Shown one piece after another: positions 1 to 5,639 of a DNA stretch of 5,639 nt; within the stretch, counting starts at the first letter, position 1, and each line of letters starts with the position of its first letter. The notes below the pieces were generated by a model. It made no database searches. It saw only the letters and a program-made list of their open reading frames with translations, and was not told where the DNA came from. The stretch is taken from positions 1 to 5,639 of the forward strand of contig DOCI01000073.1 in the NCBI GenBank assembly GCA_003503535.1. Reading direction: 5' to 3'. The position numbers were made by a program, and so were the translations under genes. Source of the DNA: Planctomycetaceae bacterium (GTDB lineage Bacteria > Planctomycetota > Planctomycetia > Planctomycetales > Planctomycetaceae).

Positions 1-1273
1 CTCGTGCGAATTCCGTTTTTCGATTTTGCGAACTGTTCTCTCTCGGCATAGATCGGTTTTGTGAAACCGTCTGCTGATAGGAAATTATTCGGGTCAGTTC
101 ATCGGAACGCTTGTGCATTTCGTTGAGCACCTGCTCCATTCTGCTGCTCAGGTTTGTGTAGATTCCGAGTACGAAGATGAGATGGCTACCGGCAAAGGTG
201 AGCCAGCCAGTTGATTCTGCGATATCAATTCCGGCTCCGAATCGTGTTGCGATGATAATACCGATGCCACCCGTCATACCGAGTGAACTGCAAAAGACGA
301 GTGCCTGACCGATGATGGCGGACCAGTTTCGAGCCCGTTTTGCAGGGGTGAATTCGGTTTCAGGGTCAAAGTCGGCGAACGTTTCCGATTTTCGCGGCGT
401 GAAACGGACCTGACCATCTCGTGACTCTGTTTGAGGAGTCTGTTCTCGATAAGCCGAGCTGTCGACAGATGTGACGGTTGGTTTTTGAGTCATGCTCGGT
501 TCCGATTGAGGACGGGAAAGGGATTGTTCGAGAGTTGGTTTTTTCTGGGTAGTGATGCTCGGATTACGCGGTGACAATTCCGGCTGACGAGCTTTTGCCA
601 TCAGACCAGCTGCATCATTACTGGCCGATTTTCCGGCCGGAAATGTTGGTTCAGACTTCTCTTTTGGTTCTGTTTTTCCAAACGAACGTCGCTCTGCCTG
701 CGGTTTTTCAGCGGAATTCGTTACGGTTTTGGGTGGCTGTGCTTTCGGCGGTGTCTGTGTTTTTGGCAGTGGCTTCATATCGATGTTTGCAGCTCGCTTG
801 GGAAACGAGATGGGATTTGCCAGGCGTTGTCGTTCCAGTGGCAGCGAATCCTGTTGCGGAGTTTGCTTTTGCACCACTGGTTGAGCCGGTGGAGTTGCCG
901 GGCGTGAGATCATCGGGGGAGGCGATTGAAGTTGCTCCTCTTCGAATTCCTGTTCGTCATTCTGATAGACTTCCGCTGATCGAGAAGCTGCTACAACAGG
1001 TTTTGCGGGAGCATGAGGCTGCTCAACACGACGTACAACAGGTTGTTGTGGAGCCGGCTGGCTGGTCTGATCATCCTCTTCGGAAGCAGTCGGTTCCTGA
1101 TCATACCGGGTTTCTTCCCAGCGTTTGAGCAGAGCGTGAGCGGTTTGCGCAATCGATTGATTGCCCAGTGTCGTCGCCGCTTCCAGTTCGTTGCCGCATT
1201 CGGTGCACTGTTCCTGGCCGGAAACTGGACTTTGACTGGTATTCACCTCGGCGTGGCAGTTATCGCACCACAT
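1..1273 (-). CDS. Zinc-ribbon, disordered-linker, two-TM membrane protein (3' end beyond window)
   Basis: Reading the minus strand from the ATG at 1273-1271 gives 424 codons without a stop up to the window edge, so the C-terminus is missing. The protein starts MWCDNC and has paired cysteines at C3/C6 and C23/C26, a two-knuckle zinc-ribbon pattern. Residues about 45-315 are rich in Pro, Gln, Lys, Ser and Glu and look disordered. Two hydrophobic segments follow, about 318-342 (IIGQALVFCSSLGMTGGIG) and 357-375 (WLTFAGSHLIFVLGIYTNL), then a polar, possibly helical tail with M379, E380, Q381. There is no signal peptide, so the zinc ribbon is probably cytoplasmic, anchored by the C-terminal hairpin. 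A GGGAGGGG Shine-Dalgarno lies just upstream and fixes the start. The plus-strand frames over this region are Leu/Val-rich antisense translations and are not genes. I do not recognise the family and assign no function; a scaffold or sensor role is only a guess. Confidence 0.85.
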   Translation of the reverse strand, partial: MWCDNCHAEVNTSQSPVSGQEQCTECGNELEAATTLGNQSIAQTAHALLKRWEETRYDQEPTASEEDDQTSQPAPQQPVVRRVEQPHAPAKPVVAASRSAEVYQNDEQEFEEEQLQSPPPMISRPATPPAQPVVQKQTPQQDSLPLERQRLANPISFPKRAANIDMKPLPKTQTPPKAQPPKTVTNSAEKPQAERRSFGKTEPKEKSEPTFPAGKSASNDAAGLMAKARQPELSPRNPSITTQKKPTLEQSLSRPQSEPSMTQKPTVTSVDSSAYREQTPQTESRDGQVRFTPRKSETFADFDPETEFTPAKRARNWSAIIGQALVFCSSLGMTGGIGIIIATRFGAGIDIAESTGWLTFAGSHLIFVLGIYTNLSSRMEQVLNEMHKRSDELTRIISYQQTVSQNRSMPRENSSQNRKTEFAR

Positions 1274-1275
1274 AT

Positions 1276-1283
1276 CCCCTCCC
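1276..1283 (-). promoter_or_regulatory. Shine-Dalgarno of the zinc-ribbon gene
   Basis: On the minus strand this reads GGGAGGGG. Its GGAGG core sits 4 bases before the ATG at 1273. It is the strongest ribosome binding site in the window and supports both the strand and the start of the leftward gene. Confidence 0.7.
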
Positions 1284-1481
1284 TGTGATCTGATCGCTGA
1301 ATTTGATCGGTATTATTTCGCGGAGTTCCCCCTCCAGCCTGCAAGTCATAATCGAAACAGGGGTAAATCGGCAAGGGGAATTCTATTGCAGAAGTAATTC
1401 TCTCGGGCAGACTGGCACAGGAAAGGCCATCGACGTAACATAGTTTATTGATGTGAAGTGTTGAGATTGATAATTCGTAAG

Positions 1482-1493
1482 CAATTCGAATTG
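1482..1493. promoter_or_regulatory. Perfect 12-bp palindrome, possible operator
   Basis: CAATTCGAATTG is identical to its own reverse complement. It sits 60 bases before the propeller gene start, just after a weak promoter-like pair, where a dimeric repressor could bind. A 12-base AT-rich palindrome can also arise by chance, so the regulatory role is inferred from position only. Confidence 0.3.
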
Positions 1494-1515
1494 AATAATA
1501 AGAACGCCCATTTCG

Positions 1516-1535
1516 TCAGGCAGTGCCTGACCTAC
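1516..1535. repeat. Palindromic repeat unit, copy 1
   Basis: The unit TCAGGCAGTGCCTGACCTAC contains a near-complete dyad: GTCAGGCA and TGCCTGAC (1515-1531) form 8-base arms around one central G. A second copy at 2931-2950 matches at 18 of 20 positions, including the flanking TAC. This copy ends 4 bases before the Shine-Dalgarno of the propeller gene, so it would lie in that gene's leader if transcription begins upstream. I recall similar palindromes as dispersed intergenic repeats in planctomycetes. An operator role is the alternative. Confidence 0.7.
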
Positions 1536-1539
1536 AGTT

Positions 1540-1544
1540 GAGGA
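1540..1544 (+). promoter_or_regulatory. Shine-Dalgarno of the propeller gene
   Basis: GAGGA lies 9 bases before the ATG at 1554. This favours that ATG over the in-frame ATG three codons later at 1563. Confidence 0.6.
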
Positions 1545-1553
1545 CAAAACCAC

Positions 1554-2795
1554 ATGAACTCTATGAAATTCTCCGTGATCTGTCTGGTTTCTGGAATGCT
1601 ATTGGCAGCTTCCACTCAGACATTTGCTGACAAACCGCTCAAGTTCGAAGCCAAGCGGTTGACTGTTGATGCCAATGAGGGGATCGATATTGCTGATGTC
1701 GATAACGATGGTCAGCTCGATATCATTTCCGGTCGCAACTGGTTTCGGGCGCCTGAATATGTGCCGCATCCGTTGCGAATGATTGAGGACTGGAACGGAT
1801 ATGTCGTGAGCAATGGCGATTTTGCTTATGACGTGAACAAAGATGGCTGGGTCGATTTAATTTCCGGCGGCTTCCTGCAGACGGAAATCTGCTGGTACGA
1901 AAACCCGAAAGAAGAAGGTCTGCGACTGGGACAGATGTGGAAAAAACATGTGCTGGTCGACAGCCAACTCAGTCAGAATGAGGGAAATCTGCTTCTGGAT
2001 ATCGATGGCGATGACGTTCCCGAGTTTCTGGTCAACAGTTGGAATAAAACAAATCCAACCTGCGTCTGGAAACTGACCACCAAAGAAGTTGAGCAGAAAG
2101 TTGAGGGCAAAGGTAAGTCGGGCGCTGGTGCTTCGGGGACTCTGACGACTGAGGTACCCGCTTTAGAAAAATGGTTAATCGGCGAACGGGCCAACGGGCA
2201 TGGAATGGCCATTGGCGACATCAATAACGATGGCCTCACCGATATTCTCGTTGGTCAGGGCTGGTACGAACAACCTGCGGAGAATGCCGATTCTCAGCAA
2301 TGGAAATATCATGCCGACTGGCTCGACTGGCATGCCGCTGTCCCTTGTCTCGTGCGGGATCTCAATGGCGATGGTCGAAACGATATCATCTGGGCCAAAG
2401 GTCACGACTATGGCATCTACTGGTGGGAAGTGACCGGAGTTGATGAAAACGGTAGCCTGCAGTGGAAAGAACATGAGATCGACAAAAGCTTCTCACAGGC
2501 TCATGCCCTGCACTTTGCCGACCTCGATGGCGATGGTCAGGATGAATTGATTACCGGAAAACGTGTTCGTGCTCATAACGGAAACGATCCCGGCGGCCGC
2601 GAACCAGGCGTAATTTATTATTACGAATGGGACCCCATCGCATTAAAATTTACTCGGCACGATATCGACATCAGCGGAAACGTTGGGATTGGTCTGCAGA
2701 TTCGCACCGCCGATCTCGATGGCGATGGCAAACTGGATATTGCAGTTGCAGGAAAATCAGGAGTCCATGTGATTTTCAATCGGGGTCAGAAGTAA
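1554..2795 (+). CDS. Secreted FG-GAP/VCBS-repeat beta-propeller protein
   Basis: This 413-residue protein begins with a signal peptide (MNSMKFSVICLVSGMLLAAS...), with likely cleavage after TFA at A25, so it is exported. Seven repeats carry the DxDxDG-type calcium-binding loop of FG-GAP/VCBS (integrin-alpha-like) blades. The loops start at D48 (DVDNDGQLD), D93 (DVNKDGWVD), D149 (DIDGDDVPE), D222 (DINNDGLTD), D269 (DLNGDGRND), D323 (DLDGDGQDE) and D387 (DLDGDGKLD), each followed by a hydrophobic strand. Seven blades suggest one closed propeller filling the mature chain. Aromatic motifs such as WYENP and GWYEQP recur after the loops. A Gly/Ser/Lys-rich insert lies at about 184-196. No catalytic motif is visible, so binding of a carbohydrate or protein ligand outside the cytoplasm is the likeliest role. 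Propellers of this type also occur as modules of lyases and hydrolases, so an enzymatic role is not excluded. A GAGGA ribosome binding site supports the start. Confidence 0.93.
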   Translation: MNSMKFSVICLVSGMLLAASTQTFADKPLKFEAKRLTVDANEGIDIADVDNDGQLDIISGRNWFRAPEYVPHPLRMIEDWNGYVVSNGDFAYDVNKDGWVDLISGGFLQTEICWYENPKEEGLRLGQMWKKHVLVDSQLSQNEGNLLLDIDGDDVPEFLVNSWNKTNPTCVWKLTTKEVEQKVEGKGKSGAGASGTLTTEVPALEKWLIGERANGHGMAIGDINNDGLTDILVGQGWYEQPAENADSQQWKYHADWLDWHAAVPCLVRDLNGDGRNDIIWAKGHDYGIYWWEVTGVDENGSLQWKEHEIDKSFSQAHALHFADLDGDGQDELITGKRVRAHNGNDPGGREPGVIYYYEWDPIALKFTRHDIDISGNVGIGLQIRTADLDGDGKLDIAVAGKSGVHVIFNRGQK

Positions 2796-2930
2796 GAGTC
2801 GAACCATGGATCAACTGAAATGACCGTGCCCGATTATTAGACTGTTGGCTAACCGCTGAAACAGAAAATGAATGCATCGGGTGGTACTATTCGTATCTTC
2901 TGTCACCAAATTTGAGTTGTACTATCGAAA

Positions 2931-2950
2931 TCAGGCATTGCCTGACGTAC
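2931..2950. repeat. Palindromic repeat unit, copy 2
   Basis: TCAGGCATTGCCTGACGTAC matches the unit at 1516-1535 at 18 of 20 positions, differing only at the dyad centre and one base before TAC. The dyad (2931-2945) has 7-base arms around a central T. It lies between the propeller gene and the SGNH hydrolase gene, 67 bases before the latter's start. There is no T-tract after it, so a simple intrinsic terminator is unlikely. Confidence 0.7.
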
Positions 2951-3017
2951 TACTGTCTAATAATTGCTCACCGTGATAGAGTGCTTCTTCAAAATTTTAC
3001 TGCAGAAAGACAAGTTC

Positions 3018-3716
3018 ATGCTTCGATTGATGATGCTCTCCTGCTTGATGGGCGGAATGCTTTGTTCGCCTCTTTTCGCTCAAACTTACACCACAAAAAA
3101 GGGACAGAACCCCGCCTTTGCAGAAGTGACTGACGATCCGGCTTTGCCTCGGGTTTTGATCGTGGGAGATTCCATTTCCATCGGCTACACCCCTGCACTT
3201 CGGGAGATCCTTAAAGGCAAGGCCAACGTGCATCGGATCCCGACCAATGGTGGCCCCACTTCACGCGGAATCGATAACATCGATCAATGGCTTGGGGATG
3301 GCAACTGGGATGTCATCCACTTCAACTGGGGATTGCACGACATTGTCTATATGACCAAAGAGGGTGTGAAAAACTCTGATCAAAAAGGTCAGCATCAGGT
3401 TCCGATTGCGGATTACGAAAAAAATCTGCGTGCGTTAGTCGAACGGATGGAGAAAACAGGTGCGGCGTTGATCTGGCGAAACACGACACCCGTACCGGAA
3501 AATTCTGCCTACCGGGTCGCCGGTGACGAACTGCCTTACAATGCCGTGGCCGCGAAGATTATGAAAGAACACAACATTCCGACGGACGATCATTATACCT
3601 ATGTAATGAAACATATGGCAGAAGTTCAGCGCCCCGAGAATGTCCACTTCACACAGGCAGGCTCCCGCAAGCTGGCAGAACTGGCTGCCAAAGCGATTGA
3701 GGCTCAACTTAAGTAG
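3018..3716 (+). CDS. Secreted SGNH/GDSL-type hydrolase (esterase-like)
   Basis: This 232-residue exported protein starts with a hydrophobic signal peptide (MLRLMMLSCLMGGMLCSPLFA), with probable cleavage after A21. The frame extends upstream to a TTG at 2964, but the ATG at 3018 is chosen because it puts a proper signal peptide at the N-terminus. The ribosome binding site is weak (GAAAGA). The SGNH fold is shown by VLIVGDSISIG (nucleophile S52 in GDS, block I), NGGPTSRG (block II glycine, about G79), HFNWGLHD (104-108, the block III position) and ENVHFTQAG (H210, block V). Two motifs deviate: the usual GxND reads GLHD, and the usual DxxH reads ENVH, with Glu207 where the catalytic Asp normally sits. 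SGNH enzymes cleave ester bonds, often acetyl groups on sugars; a carbohydrate O-acetylesterase role fits the secreted propeller neighbour but is inferred. The length is usual for a single-domain SGNH hydrolase. Confidence 0.88.
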   Translation: MLRLMMLSCLMGGMLCSPLFAQTYTTKKGQNPAFAEVTDDPALPRVLIVGDSISIGYTPALREILKGKANVHRIPTNGGPTSRGIDNIDQWLGDGNWDVIHFNWGLHDIVYMTKEGVKNSDQKGQHQVPIADYEKNLRALVERMEKTGAALIWRNTTPVPENSAYRVAGDELPYNAVAAKIMKEHNIPTDDHYTYVMKHMAEVQRPENVHFTQAGSRKLAELAAKAIEAQLK

Positions 3717-3815
3717 AGTTTATTCGTGATTGAAACGCTTTCCCGGGGATCTCGAATCCCACAGACGTTAAGAATTGAAAAGAAGCTTTTCGTTTCACCT
3801 GTTAAAATCCATTTT

Positions 3816-3820
3816 AAGGA
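3816..3820 (+). promoter_or_regulatory. Shine-Dalgarno that decides the start at 3829
   Basis: AAGGA lies 8 bases before the ATG at 3829. The open frame extends upstream to a TTG at 3775, but that codon has no comparable site, so 3829 is the preferred start. Confidence 0.6.
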
Positions 3821-3828
3821 CGTCGTTT

Positions 3829-4470
3829 ATGTCAACAGCGGGAAATCGTATGACATTGCCCAATGTGAGTGACAGCGGCGATTTGACATTGGGAGTCACG
3901 CCGGGGCCGGGGAGTGGTGGTGAAGTGACTGCTCGTCGTGCCGGTCAGATTACCGATATGATGCTGCCGGTTTCTCCCTCGAAAGTTGGCGCTACGCTCG
4001 CAATGCGGAATATGTCCAAGGCAATTAATCTGGCCCTGCTGACCGACTTTCTGGAGACGGAACTCGATAACGTCTACAAAGGCGCACGAGTTCGAAAAGG
4101 GTCGGTGCAGATACTGCATCAGGATTACATCGGGTTGGGCGATGGCTTCTTTGCTCAAGTCGGTAAGCTGAATAAATCCTTTCAACTCACACTCAAAGGC
4201 CCGGATGCTGCCTCGCCGGAAGGAAAGAAACTGATCAAAGAAAATAAAGGCGGAATGGTCAGCGGTATCTTCGATTTGATGGGGCGTAAGCTGAATCTTT
4301 TGCAGGAATATGAGGATAAAGTTCCCGTCTATCTGGGACAAACTCTCGATCGGCTCGAAGCCAAACGGATTATCACGGAGTGGAACGCCGACGAATGGTT
4401 GATTGAAACTTCAACCATCGGTTTGGATGTGAAGATGACCCCTGTGAGTGAAGAAAACCAGATTAGCTGA
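3829..4470 (+). CDS. Conserved-looking hypothetical protein, 213 residues
   Basis: I do not recognise this protein. It starts MSTAGNRMTLPNV and is soluble in character, with no signal peptide, membrane segment or cysteine. The first 40 residues are Gly/Ser/Thr/Pro-rich (GVTPGPGSGG) and probably flexible. Residues about 50-90 look helical (SKVGATLAMRNMSKAINLALLTDFLETELDNVYKGARVRKG). The region 92-122 mixes short strands and turns (VQILHQDYIGLGDGFFAQVGKLNKSFQL), and the C-terminal part (145-205) alternates helix-like and strand-like stretches and carries acidic clusters. Balanced composition and a good ribosome binding site support a real gene, and the antisense frame at 3832-4341 is a shadow. 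It lies 112 bases after the SGNH gene, probably with its own transcript or a loosely linked one. Its stop is 50 bases from the stop of the convergent dehydrogenase. No function is proposed. Confidence 0.8.
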   Translation: MSTAGNRMTLPNVSDSGDLTLGVTPGPGSGGEVTARRAGQITDMMLPVSPSKVGATLAMRNMSKAINLALLTDFLETELDNVYKGARVRKGSVQILHQDYIGLGDGFFAQVGKLNKSFQLTLKGPDAASPEGKKLIKENKGGMVSGIFDLMGRKLNLLQEYEDKVPVYLGQTLDRLEAKRIITEWNADEWLIETSTIGLDVKMTPVSEENQIS

Positions 4471-4520
4471 TGTGAAATAGTCGTGCAAAGACTCCAGTTT
4501 GTTTTGCGTTTATCAAAGTC

Positions 4521-5300
4521 TCAGCGAGCAGTCCAACCACCATCAACCGTTAACATACTGCCGGTCATATAACTCGATGCCGGGCTCGCTAAAAAGATGG
4601 CTGCCCCCTGAATCTCGTTGAGATCGCCCCAACGTTCCAGAGCCGTTGCTCCCACAATAAATGTTTTGGCTTCTTCGGTTTCAGCAATCGGAATGTTCAT
4701 CGGTGTGAGAAACGGGCCTGGGCAGATGGCATTGACGGTGATTTTATCGGCTGCCAGCTCCAGCCCAAGTGCCCGCGTCATCTGCACGACAGCTCCTTTG
4801 CTGGTCGCGTAAGGAGTGCGATTGGCCAAGCCGACTAAGCCAAGTGTGCTGGCCATATTGATGATGCGACCGTAGTTTCGTTCCTTCATTATCGGAATGA
4901 CGTACTTGGCACAGAGCCAGAGGGCATCGACATTGATGCTTTGAACTTTACGGAAATCTTCCAGGCTCAACTCTTCTATCGGCCCCCGGATATTGATGCC
5001 CGCATTGTTGATGAGGATATCGATTTTCCCAAATTCTAATCGGCAGGCCTCAACCATCGCCTGCACTTCATTTTCTTGAGAAACATCCGCGGCATAGCCG
5101 ACAGCTTTGACGGAATATTCCTCCATGATTTTTTCCGCAGCCGCTTGAGCTTCCGATTCATGTCGGCTGACAAGAAAAACATTCGCCCCGGCTGAAGCCA
5201 ACCCGGCCGCCATCGCTTCGCCTAATCCTTTTGAACCACCGGTAATCAGGGCGACATTGTCGGACAAATCAAATTGAGAAATACCAGGCCAGCGAGTCAT
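4521..5300 (-). CDS. Short-chain dehydrogenase/reductase (SDR), classical type
   Basis: This 259-residue cytoplasmic oxidoreductase has the full classical SDR signature. The TGGSKGLG cofactor loop is at 20-27, D72 follows the third strand (AADV), NNAG is at 98-101, N123 is present, and the catalytic S151, Y164 and K168 (YATSK) are in place. PGP at 194-196 and the C-terminal TVDGGWTAR close the fold. K24 in the glycine loop and S45-R46 after the second strand point to NADP(H) rather than NAD(H), an inference from known SDR rules. Length is typical. Overall resemblance is to the gluconate 5-dehydrogenase / glucose 1-dehydrogenase / 3-oxoacyl-ACP reductase group; the substrate cannot be fixed from sequence, although a sugar or sugar acid is the best guess. 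The ATG at 5300 is preceded only by a weak AAAGA, but the N-terminal FDLSDNVALITGG spacing fits SDR starts. The gene is convergent with the hypothetical gene to its left. Confidence 0.95.
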   Translation of the reverse strand: MTRWPGISQFDLSDNVALITGGSKGLGEAMAAGLASAGANVFLVSRHESEAQAAAEKIMEEYSVKAVGYAADVSQENEVQAMVEACRLEFGKIDILINNAGINIRGPIEELSLEDFRKVQSINVDALWLCAKYVIPIMKERNYGRIINMASTLGLVGLANRTPYATSKGAVVQMTRALGLELAADKITVNAICPGPFLTPMNIPIAETEEAKTFIVGATALERWGDLNEIQGAAIFLASPASSYMTGSMLTVDGGWTAR

Positions 5301-5359
5301 GATGGTCGTTGTCTTTCATGTTCAGAAAAGGTCAGATGAATTATTTGTTAGCGTACCGT

Positions 5360-5365
5360 ATTATA
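5360..5365 (-). promoter_or_regulatory. Probable -10 box of the SDR gene
   Basis: The minus strand reads a perfect TATAAT, about 60 bases upstream of the SDR start. At the ideal 17-base spacing the -35 position reads CATTCA, a poor match; TTCATG at 15 bases is slightly better. The site would give a leader of about 50 bases. The call rests on the -10 box and location alone. Confidence 0.45.
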
Positions 5366-5450
5366 GTGTGACTTTTTCCCCATGAATGAGGAGTTCGTTT
5401 ATTCAATGTTGAGAATTAAACTGAACTTTTGCAAAACTCCATTTTCATCA

Positions 5451-5473
5451 TAACCCGACGCGTGAGCGAGGGG
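5451..5473. repeat. GC-rich dispersed-type repeat unit, copy 1
   Basis: The unit begins TAACCCGACGCG and continues with GTGAGCGAGGGG. Its 5460-5473 part, GCGTGAGCGAGGGG, matches the reverse complement of 5626-5639 at 13 of 14 bases. I recall units of the type TAACCCGACGCG plus AGCGAGG as common intergenic repeats in planctomycete genomes; this is memory, not a search result. Confidence 0.6.
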
Positions 5474-5601
5474 CCAGTGTGGCATTCCTGATGAGTTGCA
5501 TATTGTTCATTGAACTCTTAGTGGAGAAACATTTATCGTCTCCACCTTGCTGACCAACTTTTTGCATAAAATGACACAGACGATCTGACGATCAGAGTTT
5601 A

Positions 5602-5619
5602 TCCGAATTGCTATTCGGA
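5602..5619. repeat. Inverted repeat (hairpin), 7-bp arms
   Basis: TCCGAAT and ATTCGGA are perfect 7-base arms around the loop TGCT. No T-tract follows on either side, so this is not a clear intrinsic terminator. It abuts the second GC-rich repeat unit and may be part of the same element. Confidence 0.5.
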
Positions 5620-5625
5620 AGCCGT

Positions 5626-5639
5626 CCCCTCGCTGACGC
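5626..5639. repeat. GC-rich dispersed-type repeat unit, copy 2 (inverted, cut by window end)
   Basis: CCCCTCGCTGACGC is the reverse complement of GCGTCAGCGAGGGG, which matches 5460-5473 at 13 of 14 positions. The unit stops at the window edge. If the match continues outside, the next bases should resemble the inverse of the CCGA and TTA start of copy 1. Confidence 0.55.

Larger units (their letters stand above)
1274..1553. other. Divergent intergenic region between zinc-ribbon and propeller genes
   Basis: These 280 bases separate two divergent starts and must hold both promoters. The right half (about 1440-1505) is AT-rich. It contains a possible sigma70-like pair, TTGATG at 1448-1453 and GATAAT at 1469-1474, but the spacer is only 15 bases, so the call is weak. 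A perfect 12-base palindrome (1482-1493) and a palindromic repeat unit (1516-1535) follow. I found no convincing promoter for the leftward gene and no small ORF with a ribosome binding site. Confidence 0.5.
5301..5639. other. Gene-free region upstream of the SDR gene
   Basis: I found no convincing coding frame in these 339 bases on either strand. The longest candidates are about 20 codons and lack ribosome binding sites. The left part (about 5330-5450) is AT-rich and holds the probable SDR promoter. The right part holds two inverted copies of a GC-rich unit (5460-5473 and 5626-5639) and a hairpin (5602-5619). The right edge of the window cuts the second copy. Confidence 0.6.

Noticed and set aside
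301..315. GTGCCTGACCGAT resembling half of the palindromic repeat
   Set aside because: It lies inside the leftward coding sequence, lacks the other arm, and is explained by the codons for IGQAL.
571..1288. Two overlapping plus-strand frames (571-1128 and 1013-1288) opposite the leftward gene
   Set aside because: They are antisense to a 424-codon minus-strand frame with a strong ribosome binding site, a zinc-ribbon motif and membrane segments. Their own products show no domain, and their starts lack a Shine-Dalgarno.
3746..3760. Possible terminator hairpin GGGAT-CTCGA-ATCCC after the SGNH gene
   Set aside because: The stem is only 5 bases and no T-tract follows.
3777..3791. Inverted repeat GAAAAG-AAG-CTTTTC between the SGNH and hypothetical genes
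   Set aside because: The stem is AT-rich with a 3-base loop and is followed only by GTTT, too weak to call a terminator.
3832..4341. A 169-codon minus-strand frame
   Set aside because: It is antisense to the 3829-4470 gene, which has an AAGGA site and a more protein-like composition. The minus-strand product is rich in His, Arg and Gln without a recognisable motif.
4471..4520. Bidirectional terminator between the convergent stops
   Set aside because: Location is suggestive, but the only dyad is AGACT/AGTCT with a loop over 20 bases and no clear T-tract.
5382..5453. Small plus-strand ORF of 23 codons starting MNEEFV
   Set aside because: It has no ribosome binding site, overlaps the probable SDR promoter region and ends in the repeat unit.
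1..5639. CRISPR array, tRNA, insertion sequence, phage or defence genes
   Set aside because: No regularly spaced repeats, cloverleaf-like sequence, transposase, integrase or nuclease motif was seen on either strand.

Overview
The window looks like a stretch of ordinary chromosome from a planctomycete, of the Gimesia/Rubinisphaera/Rhodopirellula kind. The evidence for this is a secreted FG-GAP/VCBS propeller protein next to a secreted SGNH hydrolase, wide gene spacing, balanced base composition, and short palindromic intergenic units that I recall as typical of such genomes. The lineage is an inference from style, since there is no marker gene.

Layout. Positions 1-1273 hold a leftward gene that runs off the window edge: 424 codons open from an ATG with a strong Shine-Dalgarno. 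It encodes an N-terminal zinc ribbon, a long Pro/Gln-rich disordered linker and two C-terminal membrane segments. It is transcribed divergently from a rightward set of three genes: a secreted seven-repeat calcium-binding-type beta-propeller protein (1554-2795), a secreted SGNH/GDSL-type hydrolase with altered motifs (3018-3716), and an unrecognised 213-residue protein (3829-4470). A leftward short-chain dehydrogenase/reductase (4521-5300) converges on that last gene, with only 50 bases between the stops. Positions 5301-5639 carry no convincing gene. They hold a probable promoter for the dehydrogenase and two inverted copies of a short GC-rich unit.

How it fits together. The two exported proteins (propeller and SGNH hydrolase) could both act on extracellular or periplasmic carbohydrate, and the dehydrogenase most resembles sugar or sugar-acid SDRs, but nothing in the sequence proves a common pathway. 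The gaps of 222 and 112 bases between the rightward genes argue against a tight operon. The most notable non-coding signal is a nearly identical 20-base palindromic unit (18 of 20 bases shared) lying just upstream of both exported-protein genes. I see no CRISPR array, tRNA, rRNA, transposase or defence gene, and no clear sign of a new multi-gene system.
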